Below are positions 8,627-16,804 of a stretch of DNA of 64,000 nucleotides, in pieces. Position 1 is the stretch's first letter. Each line of letters begins with the position of its first letter. The position numbers and the translations under genes were made by a program. The DNA is from RSA9 sp036381195 (GTDB lineage: Bacteria > Gemmatimonadota > Gemmatimonadetes > Longimicrobiales > RSA9), in assembly GCA_036381195.1 (NCBI GenBank), contig DASVDH010000084.1, forward strand, positions 28,160 through 92,159. Direction: 5' to 3'. The notes beneath the pieces are model-generated. The model saw only the letters and a list, made by a program, of their open reading frames with translations, ran no database searches and had not been told where the DNA came from.

Positions 8627-9439
8627 CTACCGCTGTGCCGCGAGGTACTGCACCAGCGCTTCGAGCTGCGCGGCGGTGAGCTGCTGCCCGAAGGTCGTCG
8701 GCATCACGCCGGCCATGGCCTCGAACCCCTCCGCGGTGTCGGCCGCGGGGTCGAGGATCGAGCGGCGGATCGCGTCCGCGTCCAGCCGCGCGCCGACGCG
8801 CGTGAGCTCCGGCCCGAGCGGCCCGCCCTCGTCGCCGAGCTTGTGGCAAACCAGGCACTGGTTCTCACGCATGATCGTGAGCGGGTCCGAGCTGGCTCCG
8901 GCCGGCGCCGCGCCTCCCGGCTGACCGCCGGCCGCGACCCCCGGCGCCGCGCCCCCACCCTCGGCTTCCGCCGCCGCGACGTCTTCACCCGTCACCGTGA
9001 CCTCGCCGCCCTGGCTCTGGAGGTACGCGACGATCGCCCAGATCTGCGTGCCCGACAGCGTGCGCCGCATGTCCGGCATGATCGGCTGGTAGCCCGGCAC
9101 CACGTGCGCGGCCGGGTCGACCAGGGACGTGTGCAGGTACTGCTTGCAGTCCTGGCCCGGGACCCGGTTCGCGCAGCGTGCGCCGATCGGGCCCGTGCCG
9201 GCCTCGTCCGTCAGCAGGTTGGGGGCGCGCGTCCCGAGGCCGTGGCACGCCGTGCAGCCGCCCGCCCCGTTGTACAGCTCCTCGCCCGCCGCCACGAGCT
9301 GCTCCGGCGTCACGTCCGCGCCGAACGCGAGCTCCGACGGCACCTCGGACTCGACCTGCGGGATGGCGTTGGCCAGGACCGTGTAGAACAGCACCGTCCC
9401 GAGCACCACCGCGACGATCTTGAGGTTGGTTTCGAGCAT
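8627..9439 (-). CDS. Membrane-anchored diheme cytochrome c
   Basis: A single N-terminal membrane helix (residues 7-24) anchors a 270-residue protein with two cytochrome c domains. The heme sites are CTACH (62-66) and CLVCH (195-199), separated by a Gly/Ala-rich linker near 155-185. The first domain also has two extra cysteines (Cys89 and Cys98). It lies directly downstream of the CydA-like gene and upstream of two further cytochromes, in the position where a canonical bd oxidase would have cydB. A role as electron donor to the CydA-like subunit is inferred from this placement. Confidence 0.9.
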   Translation of the reverse strand: MLETNLKIVAVVLGTVLFYTVLANAIPQVESEVPSELAFGADVTPEQLVAAGEELYNGAGGCTACHGLGTRAPNLLTDEAGTGPIGARCANRVPGQDCKQYLHTSLVDPAAHVVPGYQPIMPDMRRTLSGTQIWAIVAYLQSQGGEVTVTGEDVAAAEAEGGGAAPGVAAGGQPGGAAPAGASSDPLTIMRENQCLVCHKLGDEGGPLGPELTRVGARLDADAIRRSILDPAADTAEGFEAMAGVMPTTFGQQLTAAQLEALVQYLAAQR

Positions 9440-9609
9440 GATCCCACCGATTCGCCTGGTTCAGCGATGCTCCGCCATCGCATCCGCGCTGCGGCCGGTT
9501 ACGGCCATCGGACCCGTACTCCAGCCGGCTACGGCCATCACGTCCGCGCTCGGGCCGGCTCCGGCGCCGCCCCGCGCGGCCCCGCACCCCGGGGCGCGCA
9601 CGCGCGTCG

Positions 9610-11445
9610 TCAATCCCCGCCCGCAGGGACGAGGCCGGGCCGGCCGACCGCCGCGGGCGCCCGCTCCTCGGCCGGGACCAGGGCCGGCTTTTCGACCAGC
9701 CCGCCCAACCAGAAGATGAAGCCGATCAGGCCGAGGAAGATCACGACGCACGCGCTGATCACGATCGCCGCGTAGCCCAGCGCGGGCGTCGCCGCCCAGG
9801 GACTGGTGTCCCGGATCACCTCCCACACGTGCCAGTGCTGCCGGATGCCGCTCCGCGCGAAGCCCATGAGGCCCATGAGCCACGTGAACGTCACGACGAG
9901 CACGAACAACGCGTACTGCGACCGCGGCGGCATCTGGCCCCAGCGGATCTCGCCGCGCGACCGCGCACCCCGGCTCATCAGCAGGTCCAGCACGACAACG
10001 GCAACGATCGCCCCGAGCACGGCGAGCACCTGGTAGACGCTGAACCCGATGCGCACGATCGCGCTCACGAAGTAGCCCGCCACGCCGTAGACGATCACCA
10101 CGAGCGCGGAGACGGCCAGGATGACGCCCTGCGCGAAGGTGCCCGTTCGGGCCCAGGAGACGACCAGCTCCTTGTTCGCACGCCGGTACAGCAGGAAAGA
10201 CAGGAACGTCGTCAGGATCATCAGGTTCACCGCCGTGTTCTTGGCGCTCATGACGCCCAGCGCGCCCAGGAAGGGGTGGTGCGAGCCGCCCATCGCGGCC
10301 AGCTCCTCCCGGCTCGCGATCATCGTGTGCGGCGTCGCCCAGACGATCGCGCCGAGCACCAGGACCAGGAGCATCCACTTGGTGTACGGCGCGAACCGCT
10401 CCGCCCCGGGGATGCGACCCATCCCGAGCCACAGGTAGTAGTTGCCCGCGAGGAACAGCACGGCGATGAGCACCGCCTGGATGATCCACAGCCAGCTCAT
10501 GAAGCCGCCCATCATCGTGATGCCCATCTGCTGGTTGAACTCGTAGATCTCACGGCCCAGCCAGTAGCCGGCGAAGGGCAGCACGATCAGCGCCGAGATG
10601 GCGATGAAGTTGCCGACGTAGCCCATCCAGTCGTAGTGCGCCCGCTCCTCGTCGCTCTTCGCGAGCAGGAACCGGTACGCCGCATAGCCACCCACCACCG
10701 CGCCGCCGAAGACCACGTTCGCGATGAGTCGATGGATGTTGATCGGCATCCAGGTGGCGTTCGCGATCGCGCTCCACAGGCGGACCATCCCCGGCGCCGT
10801 GTCCGGCGTGACCTCGGCCGGCGGGCTCATCATGTAGCTGAGCCACGCGTTCGCGATGAACATGACGACCGTGCCCCACACGTTGAGTAGGATGCCCAGC
10901 GTCCAGTGGCCCCACTTGGCCCGCCCCGCCTTCCAGTGATCCCAGCCGTAGTAATAGAGGTAGAGCGTGAAGGACTCGAGGAAGAAGAGCCCCACGTACA
11001 CCCACATGGAGAGCTCGAAGATCTCGGCCAGGTGCTGGAAGAACCGGGGATAGAGCGTGATCAGGAAGATGGTCAGCACGGCGCCCCAGATCGCGGTCGC
11101 GCTGTACGCCACCAGCAGCAGCCGGGTGAACTCCTTGGACAGCCGGTCGTAGCGCTGGTCCCTGCTGACGATGCCGATCAGCTCAGTCACGATGGCGAAC
11201 ATCGGCACGCCGAGCACGAACGCGGCGAACATCAGGTGCACTTCGGCCGCGATCCAAACGGCCGCGCGGCTGCCGATCAGCGGGAAGTCGCCGTACTCCC
11301 GCACCGCCTGGGCCGCCTGCTGTGCGAGCGCGGGATCCGCGCAGACCACGAGGAGGACCAGCGCGCCGATGCCGCCGAGGGAACGTTGCAGTGTGAGCTT
11401 CTCCGTCATGCGTCGCGCCATGCGTGACTCAATGCGGCTTACCAT
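9610..11445 (-). CDS. CydA-like oxygen reductase subunit I, cytochrome c-linked type
   Basis: The 611-residue polytopic protein aligns by eye with cytochrome bd subunit I: His70 in EVHLMFAAFVLGVPMF, Glu157 in FFLESFTLYLYYYGWD, and His238 in NIHRLIANVVFGGA match heme-ligand positions. Unlike quinol oxidases it has almost no Q-loop between the middle helices. The usual GRQPW motif is replaced by RQHWH around residues 535-539. There is no CydB gene nearby; c-type cytochromes follow instead. I infer a cytochrome c-linked member of the bd superfamily rather than a quinol oxidase. The start at 11445 is spaced well from AGGAAGG; an ATG at 11451 is possible. The N-terminus ends in a signal-like ADPALAQ. 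Confidence 0.88.
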   Translation of the reverse strand: MVSRIESRMARRMTEKLTLQRSLGGIGALVLLVVCADPALAQQAAQAVREYGDFPLIGSRAAVWIAAEVHLMFAAFVLGVPMFAIVTELIGIVSRDQRYDRLSKEFTRLLLVAYSATAIWGAVLTIFLITLYPRFFQHLAEIFELSMWVYVGLFFLESFTLYLYYYGWDHWKAGRAKWGHWTLGILLNVWGTVVMFIANAWLSYMMSPPAEVTPDTAPGMVRLWSAIANATWMPINIHRLIANVVFGGAVVGGYAAYRFLLAKSDEERAHYDWMGYVGNFIAISALIVLPFAGYWLGREIYEFNQQMGITMMGGFMSWLWIIQAVLIAVLFLAGNYYLWLGMGRIPGAERFAPYTKWMLLVLVLGAIVWATPHTMIASREELAAMGGSHHPFLGALGVMSAKNTAVNLMILTTFLSFLLYRRANKELVVSWARTGTFAQGVILAVSALVVIVYGVAGYFVSAIVRIGFSVYQVLAVLGAIVAVVVLDLLMSRGARSRGEIRWGQMPPRSQYALFVLVVTFTWLMGLMGFARSGIRQHWHVWEVIRDTSPWAATPALGYAAIVISACVVIFLGLIGFIFWLGGLVEKPALVPAEERAPAAVGRPGLVPAGGD

Positions 11446-11516
11446 TCCCATCCCTTCCTGGCCCCTCCCGGGGCCAGGGCGAGGCCTCGCCCAACCCGCC
11501 CGAGCCGGGCCGGGGA

Positions 11517-12860
11517 TCAAGCTTCGCCGCCCACGAAGAAGGGCGGCTTCTTCGAGAAATCCACCGGCAGACCGCGCCGGACCTCATCCATGACGGCGGG
11601 CGTGATGGCGGCGTACCCGTGTTCGCGCGCCCATGCCTCGACGCGCGCGGTGACCACGCCCCGCACGAAGCTCGGGATCCGCTCCAGCCGCTGCCGCGCG
11701 TCCGGCGTCCAGGTCAGCGTCTGGGGCACGGCCATGCCGTAGGTCACCGCGCGCTGCCGCTCGATGACGGGGAGCGTTCCCGGCGGCTCGTACGCACACG
11801 ACTCGTCGGCCGCGAGGTAGTCGCCGGTCTGGGCGTAGGCACGCGCACGGCAGCCGCCGCACAGCTTGCGGTACTCGCAGCGCCCGCACTTGCCGCCCAG
11901 CGCGCCCGCGCGCAGCGCGCCGAGGATCGGCGAGGTGCGCCAGACGTGGCCGAAGCTGCTCCTGCGCAGGTCGCCCGCGATGACCGGCAGGTACGGGCAG
12001 GGCGTCAACATGCCTTCCGGCGTGATGCGGCAGTAGTAGACGCCGCACGGGCAGCGCGTCTCGTAGTTCAGCAGCGGCGAGTCGGGGTCCAGCGCATGCA
12101 CGTGCCGCATGATCTGCGGCTGGCACTTCGAGCGGATCATCAGCCGGCCCAGGTACTCGCGCTGGAGCCGGACCAGCTCCCGCAGCACCTCTTCGTTCTC
12201 GGCCGGCGAGAGGCCCTGCATGCGCTGCGCGCGTCCCGTCGCCACGACGAAGTAGAGGTTGAAGGCGACCGCGCCCTGCTCCGCGGCCCAGGCGACCAGC
12301 CGCTCCAGCTCCGCGCGGTTGCCGCGCGTCAGCGTGGTCTGGACGACGAGGTCGAGTCGCTGCTCGCGCAGCCGCGCGGCCGCCGCCAGCGTGTCCTCGA
12401 GCGCGCCGCTGCCGTGGCGGAAGCGGTCGTGGTACACGGGGTCCAGCGAATCCACGCTCACGGCGACGCCCCGCACGCCAGCGTCCTTCAGTGATGCGAT
12501 CCGCTCCGCCGTGAGGCGCGTGCCGTTGGTCCCGATGACGACGGTCGCGCCGCCTGCCGTCGCGTACGCGGCGATCTCCTCGAGGTCGTTGCGCAGCAGC
12601 GGCTCGCCGCCGCTCAGGATCAGCATCGGCGCGGGGTTGACCTGGAGGATCTCGTCGATGATGCGCCGGCAGGTGGCGGTGGGCAGCTCGGCGTGCGATG
12701 AGTGCCAGGAGCCGGCGGAGATGTAGCAGTGCGCGCAGGCGAGGTTGCAGCGCTGCGTGAGGTTCCAGGCGACGACGTGCGGCACCGCGCCGGGCGCGGC
12801 CGCTGGCGGCGAGCCGGGCTGCGTTGCCCATGCATCGAGGATGCGCAGGTCTGCCTCCAT
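11517..12860 (-). CDS. Radical SAM/SPASM protein with C-terminal PCP_red domain
   Basis: The 447-residue protein has the radical SAM cluster motif Cys38-x3-Cys42-x2-Cys45 (CNLACAHC), the GGEP motif (SGGEPLLR), and a SPASM-type region with many cysteines (CPCGVYYC, CGRCEYRKLCGGC) for auxiliary iron-sulfur clusters. This layout resembles AhbD/NirJ-type enzymes that modify heme-like molecules. The last 65 residues (from about 383) match the PCP_red domain of dark protochlorophyllide reductase (WTPDARQRLERIPSFVRG). It lies between the UspA/PCP_red gene and the CydA-like gene. Substrate unknown; action on a tetrapyrrole or on the neighbouring oxidase is inference. Confidence 0.88.
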   Translation of the reverse strand: MEADLRILDAWATQPGSPPAAAPGAVPHVVAWNLTQRCNLACAHCYISAGSWHSSHAELPTATCRRIIDEILQVNPAPMLILSGGEPLLRNDLEEIAAYATAGGATVVIGTNGTRLTAERIASLKDAGVRGVAVSVDSLDPVYHDRFRHGSGALEDTLAAAARLREQRLDLVVQTTLTRGNRAELERLVAWAAEQGAVAFNLYFVVATGRAQRMQGLSPAENEEVLRELVRLQREYLGRLMIRSKCQPQIMRHVHALDPDSPLLNYETRCPCGVYYCRITPEGMLTPCPYLPVIAGDLRRSSFGHVWRTSPILGALRAGALGGKCGRCEYRKLCGGCRARAYAQTGDYLAADESCAYEPPGTLPVIERQRAVTYGMAVPQTLTWTPDARQRLERIPSFVRGVVTARVEAWAREHGYAAITPAVMDEVRRGLPVDFSKKPPFFVGGEA

Positions 12861-12934
12861 CGCGCTCCGTCGGGTTGCGCCGGGGCGGAGCCCCGGCAGT
12901 CTGGCAGTCCCCGGCCCTCGCCCTCGCCCTGGCC

Positions 12935-15067
12935 CTAGTCCTGCTTCATGATCTCCTCGACCGCCCGCTTCGCCTCCGCGGGCGTCGTCGTCCTGAAGTC
13001 CACGGGACAGCGCTCCACCACCTTCTCGATGTCGCGGATCGGGCAGCGCGTCACGCCGGCCGCCCTCGCCTCGTCAATGAAGCGCCGCATCTCGGGCGTG
13101 AGCCCGTCCACGCCCTCGGCCTCGGCGCGAAGCTGCTTGGCCTGGAGCTCCTTGAACATCACCAGCATGGTGTCCATGTCGAATTCATCGGCCTCGATCA
13201 TGGCCTGCTTGTTCTCGTCCATGACCCGCGTGGTGATGCGCCAGAACCCGTGCTCCCGCGCGAAGCGCTCGACCGTGTTGCGGGCGAGCGGCCGCGCGAT
13301 GAGCGGGACGAGCGTCAGCCGCTCGTACGCCTCCTCGGTCCAGACGATCGGGTCCCGCTGCGTGCGCGGGCGGAGCTGCGTGTGGCCCGTGAACGGGCAC
13401 TTCGCTTCCCACATCGGCTCCGCTGGTTCCGGGTCCTCGTCGTGGCCCTGGACGACGGTTCTCTTCATCGCTTCCTCCGCCTTGAGCTCGGCCAGCGCGA
13501 GCTCCTCCGCCGTGCCGATGCCCATGATGAGCTGCATGTGCGTGGGGAGCAGCTTGCGGATCGCCTCGTCCAGGCGCTCGTTGGTGACGATGGGGAGGGT
13601 GTCCGGCACACTCGCCGCACCGTTGCCCGAATGCGCGGATCCGCCGTTCCCCCGCGCTGCCGCGGCCGCGTCGCCCGGCGCTGCTCCCTCCGCGGCGCCC
13701 GCAGCCGCTGCCTCCACCCCCGCGCCGGGCTCCCCCGCCCCTGCCCTCGCCCTCTCCCCGGCCCCGTACTTCTCCAGCACGTACTCCTCGACCGCGCGCC
13801 TCGCGATCCCGAGGGCGAACGGCGGCACGCGGAGGATCCGTACCTCCGCCTCCGGCGCCCACTCGAGGCCCGCGTGGCCGTCCTCCTCGATCCACGGGAT
13901 GTCCTCCGGGTGCACATCCGTGGTGCCGATCAGCAGCACGTTCGACGGCGCCAGGCGCACCAGGTTCTCGGCCTGCGAGCCGATGTCCGTGCCCGCGATG
14001 CGGTGCGAGCCGTGGCGTGCCAGGACCAGGAGCGTCGGCCGCACCTCCTCGATCCACTGGAGGATCACCTGGAACGGCTTGCCGATCAGGATCTGCGTCT
14101 CGACCTCGACCTCCGGGAACCGCTCCGCCATGGCCCGGGCCCGCTTGATGTTGGCCTGGCACAGCTTGAGCAGGCCCTTGTCGATGATGTTGTTGTGGAG
14201 CTCCTCCTGCTCCTCGAACTTGAAGACCTTCGAGGCCTGCTCCGAGAGAACGTAGCGGATGTTGCCGAAGACGGCGTGGTGGTACTCGACGTCGAACGCG
14301 CTGCACACGAACAGCTTCGCGCCGAACGCGCGCGCCAGCTCCAGCGCGACGCGCATGCCCTTGTAGCCGTACGCGGAGCCGTCTACGCAGACCATGAAGC
14401 GGCCGCCCTCGAGGGGCTCGCCGTCGCGCACGACCAGCACGTCCTTCTCGACGCCGCGCACGACGCGCGAGACGACGCCGCCGAGCTGGCTCAGCGGCTG
14501 CCTGCCGATGCCGTGCGCGCCGATCACGACGAGGTCGTAGGCGCGCGACGACGTGCCCGCGAGCTTCTCTTCCTGCTCCTCGTCCTCGGCCACGATCCGG
14601 CCGTTCTCGCCGATGCGGACGTCGCCGCGGACCCGCTCGCCGCCGTCGTACTTGCTCGCGATGTTGGGGTCGAACCCGATCAGGCTCGGCAGCCGCCCTT
14701 CGCCCCGGTTGGCCTCGCGGATGATCTCCTCGTAGTTGATGCCCTCGAGGAGCTGCCGGGTGAGCCGCACGCCCGCCGCCTGGCAGCGGCGCTCGACCTC
14801 GTCCAGGAAGCTGTCCGAGATGAGCTGCAGCCCCTTCTCGATCAGCTTGTCGTGGATCTTCCTCTGGCGCTTGATCTCTTCGGGAGTCTGGAATCGGGCG
14901 GGCAGGCCGGTCTCGAGCTGGCGGAAGCGCACGTCGTGGAGCCGGGCGGCGTAGACGTGGCAGCCCGTGATCCGGCCACCGGAGCGGCGGCACACCTCGA
15001 TCGCGCGCTCGACCGCCCACGTCGAGTGCGTGGAGTTGTCCACCGGGACGAGGATCTCGTGGTACAT
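12935..15067 (-). CDS. Tandem universal stress (UspA) protein with two PCP_red-like domains
   Basis: The ATG at 15067 (MYHEILVPVDNSTHS) gives 710 residues. Two UspA domains are visible: the first from residue 1 to about 215, ending YDLVVIGAHGIGR...VSRVVRGVEKDVLVVRD, and the second from about 225 to 385, ending LVLARHGSHR...ENLVRLAPSNVLLIG. They are followed by a PCP_red-like half (about 401-435), an Ala/Gly-rich insert (436-490), the matching second half (PIVTNERLDEAIRKLL), and a complete PCP_red domain (about 575-620, WTEEAYERLTLVPLIARP). UspA domains bind nucleotides in known proteins. The near-consensus promoter at 15458-15486 lies upstream. I know no established function for this combination. 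Confidence 0.85.
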   Translation of the reverse strand: MYHEILVPVDNSTHSTWAVERAIEVCRRSGGRITGCHVYAARLHDVRFRQLETGLPARFQTPEEIKRQRKIHDKLIEKGLQLISDSFLDEVERRCQAAGVRLTRQLLEGINYEEIIREANRGEGRLPSLIGFDPNIASKYDGGERVRGDVRIGENGRIVAEDEEQEEKLAGTSSRAYDLVVIGAHGIGRQPLSQLGGVVSRVVRGVEKDVLVVRDGEPLEGGRFMVCVDGSAYGYKGMRVALELARAFGAKLFVCSAFDVEYHHAVFGNIRYVLSEQASKVFKFEEQEELHNNIIDKGLLKLCQANIKRARAMAERFPEVEVETQILIGKPFQVILQWIEEVRPTLLVLARHGSHRIAGTDIGSQAENLVRLAPSNVLLIGTTDVHPEDIPWIEEDGHAGLEWAPEAEVRILRVPPFALGIARRAVEEYVLEKYGAGERARAGAGEPGAGVEAAAAGAAEGAAPGDAAAAARGNGGSAHSGNGAASVPDTLPIVTNERLDEAIRKLLPTHMQLIMGIGTAEELALAELKAEEAMKRTVVQGHDEDPEPAEPMWEAKCPFTGHTQLRPRTQRDPIVWTEEAYERLTLVPLIARPLARNTVERFAREHGFWRITTRVMDENKQAMIEADEFDMDTMLVMFKELQAKQLRAEAEGVDGLTPEMRRFIDEARAAGVTRCPIRDIEKVVERCPVDFRTTTPAEAKRAVEEIMKQD

Positions 15068-15780
15068 GACCACCTCGGGCGTCCGTGGAACCACTCCGGA
15101 TCCGCCTCCGTCCGGCGCGGGCGCGCACCGGATCGGGCGCGCTCCTCCCTCGCTTCCCGCGCCGGGCCGCCGGAGACGCCGCCGATGCTTCCCGGCACAC
15201 GCGCACCGGTGGCCTCGGGGCCGGCCGTTGCTCGCGCCGACTCTGGACTCGAATTGGGAGAGGCGGATGCCGTGTTTTCAACAAGCGCGAAGGCGTACGG
15301 CCGCCTTCGATCCGGTTCACGAGCCCCGTGTGGCCTGCCTGTCGTCGGCGCCGCCGGACCCTGGGGACGGGCCCACACGACGCCTCGTATGGAGCTGCGG
15401 GCAGTGCCCGCGCCGCTGCCTCTGGGGGAGAGGACTCTTGGTGTGACTTTTGATGCGAGTATACGCGCACGCCATCGGGCTGTCAACAGCGCCGGGATCT
15501 CGCCCGAACGCCGGTGCGCCCCGCCGGCCGGACCCGATGCCGCACGCCTAACTTACACGTGTGCACACGCGTACACACTCGGCGGCGCGCGCTCGCGCTC
15601 GCGCGCGCGTACGTACGGGATATCAGCTCGCGATCAGCATCGCGATCGCGATCAGGATCGCGGCATCGGCGATCAGCATCTCGCGGGCATCATCGCGCGA
15701 TCGCGGGCGTCATCGCGGGCATCGCGGCGCCGCGGCGCACGGCGAGCCCCGGGCCTCGCTCGCCCAACGACGGCGTCGGC
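15068..15780. other. 713-base intergenic region with promoter and simple-sequence tract
   Basis: No credible gene is seen here. The part next to the UspA gene forms a leader of roughly 380 bases downstream of a promoter at 15458-15486. Between about 15550 and 15740 the sequence is repetitive, first alternating purine-pyrimidine (acacgtgtgcacacgcg), then a run rich in cgcgatc and gatcgcg. The tract ends next to the stop of the membrane protein gene. It could act as a terminator/attenuator region or simply be low-complexity spacer. Confidence 0.7.
15458..15486 (-). promoter_or_regulatory. Near-consensus sigma-70 promoter
   Basis: On the minus strand a perfect -35 hexamer TTGACA (15486-15481) is followed by a 17-base spacer and TATACT (15463-15458). 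It points toward the UspA/PCP_red gene, leaving a leader of about 380 bases. It is by far the best promoter match I noticed in this G+C-rich window. It should drive the UspA, radical SAM and probably CydA-like and cytochrome genes as one long transcript. Confidence 0.8.
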
Positions 15781-16272
15781 TCAGAGGTCCCAGCCCGCCC
15801 GCGCGAGCATCCAGAGGTTGGCGAGGATGATGACGAGGGCGGTGAGATAGAACGCCGGGGGGACGGCTGCCGCGGCGTCGGGGAAGAACGCGCCCTGGAT
15901 CAGCGCGGGAAGGCGGAGCGCGTGCAGCGCCCAGATCACGCGCGCGAACCAGGCATGCTGCCAGCGCCAGAGTCCCCAGAAGACGAAGGCGACGATGGCC
16001 GCGCCGATCAGCAGCCAGAGCCACGCGGGCCCGCGCTGCGCCGGCAACAGGCCCTGCCGCCAGAGCACGACCACCGCGAACTCGTAGAGCAGCCCCACGT
16101 GCAGGTAAACGAACGCGGCTTGCCGGTACTTGCGGGCGCGCGCGTCGCGCGCGGCGGCCGCCTCGCGCACGCCCACGGCCGTCGGGTCCGCGTCCATGAG
16201 CGGGCGGGGCGGGGGCACGTGCGCGTGGCCGCCCGCATCCGGCGCGGGGGGAACCGTGCGCGGCCCGCTCAT
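15781..16272 (-). CDS. Four-helix membrane protein of unknown function
   Basis: I do not recognise this 163-residue protein. The first 45 residues are Pro/Ala-rich and probably cytoplasmic. Four hydrophobic segments follow, around residues 52-68, 83-101, 105-125 and 138-158, with a distinctive Trp/Arg pair in LWRWQHAWFARVIWALHALR. AGGGAG lies about nine bases before the ATG at 16272. It begins 58 bases after the zinc-ribbon/PCP_red gene on the same strand, so it is probably the last gene of the ferredoxin-Mrp transcript and may be the membrane component of that module. Confidence 0.7.
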   Translation of the reverse strand: MSGPRTVPPAPDAGGHAHVPPPRPLMDADPTAVGVREAAAARDARARKYRQAAFVYLHVGLLYEFAVVVLWRQGLLPAQRGPAWLWLLIGAAIVAFVFWGLWRWQHAWFARVIWALHALRLPALIQGAFFPDAAAAVPPAFYLTALVIILANLWMLARAGWDL

Positions 16273-16330
16273 GGGTGCGCGCTCCCTCGTTGGTCCTGCT
16301 TCGCGTTCGGGGGTGGCGGATTCGCGGTGC

Positions 16331-16804
16331 TCACATGCCCTCGAGCCCGAGGTCGCGGCGTGCGCGGTCCATCACGGCCGGCGTGATCTCGGCGATGCCG
16401 TGCTCCCGCGCATAGTCGGTGTAGATCCGCTTCACCATGCCGCGGACGAAGCCCGGAACGGCGGCCAGCCGCGCCTGCGCGTCCGCGCTCCACCCGATGC
16501 GGCCTGCTGCGCCCGGCGCGCCGTCCGCGCCGCCAGCGGGTGCGGCGACGTCGTCCTCGAACGCATCCTCGCGGCCCGCGGCAAGCTGGCTCCGGACCAC
16601 CTCCATCGGCTGCTCCGGGACCTCGCGGCCACCCACGCGGATGCCGAGGCTGCTCACGAGCTGCGTCTCCATGGGGTTCGTGAGCATGGCGACCTCGCGG
16701 CCGCACTTCGGGCACGCGAAGACGGCCGCCATCGTCCCGTCCCCGGGGAGCTGCCGCTCCGCGAAGCTCATGACCTCGTCGCAGCCGACGCAGAGGAACT
16801 TCAT
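16331..16804 (-). CDS. Zinc-ribbon protein with C-terminal PCP_red domain
   Basis: This 157-residue protein starts with a four-cysteine ribbon, Cys5-x2-Cys8 (CVGC) and Cys31-x2-Cys34 (CPKC). It then has an acidic linker and ends with a PCP_red domain at about 105-150 (WSADAQARLAAVPGFVRG, then YAREHGIAEITPAVMD). The ATG at 16804 overlaps the TGA of the Mrp-type gene as ATGA, so translation is probably coupled and the products may work together. The ribbon could bind zinc or an iron-sulfur cluster. No function is known to me for this architecture. Confidence 0.85.
   Translation of the reverse strand: MKFLCVGCDEVMSFAERQLPGDGTMAAVFACPKCGREVAMLTNPMETQLVSSLGIRVGGREVPEQPMEVVRSQLAAGREDAFEDDVAAPAGGADGAPGAAGRIGWSADAQARLAAVPGFVRGMVKRIYTDYAREHGIAEITPAVMDRARRDLGLEGM

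Noticed and set aside
15550..15740. CRISPR array
   Set aside because: The repeated units are short, adjoining and irregular, with no spacers of constant size and no cas genes in the window.
12824..15850. 1008-codon plus-strand open frame across the UspA gene
   Set aside because: It is antisense to two recognisable UspA domains and two PCP_red domains, with His/Arg/Asp-rich composition typical of antisense frames in G+C-rich genes.
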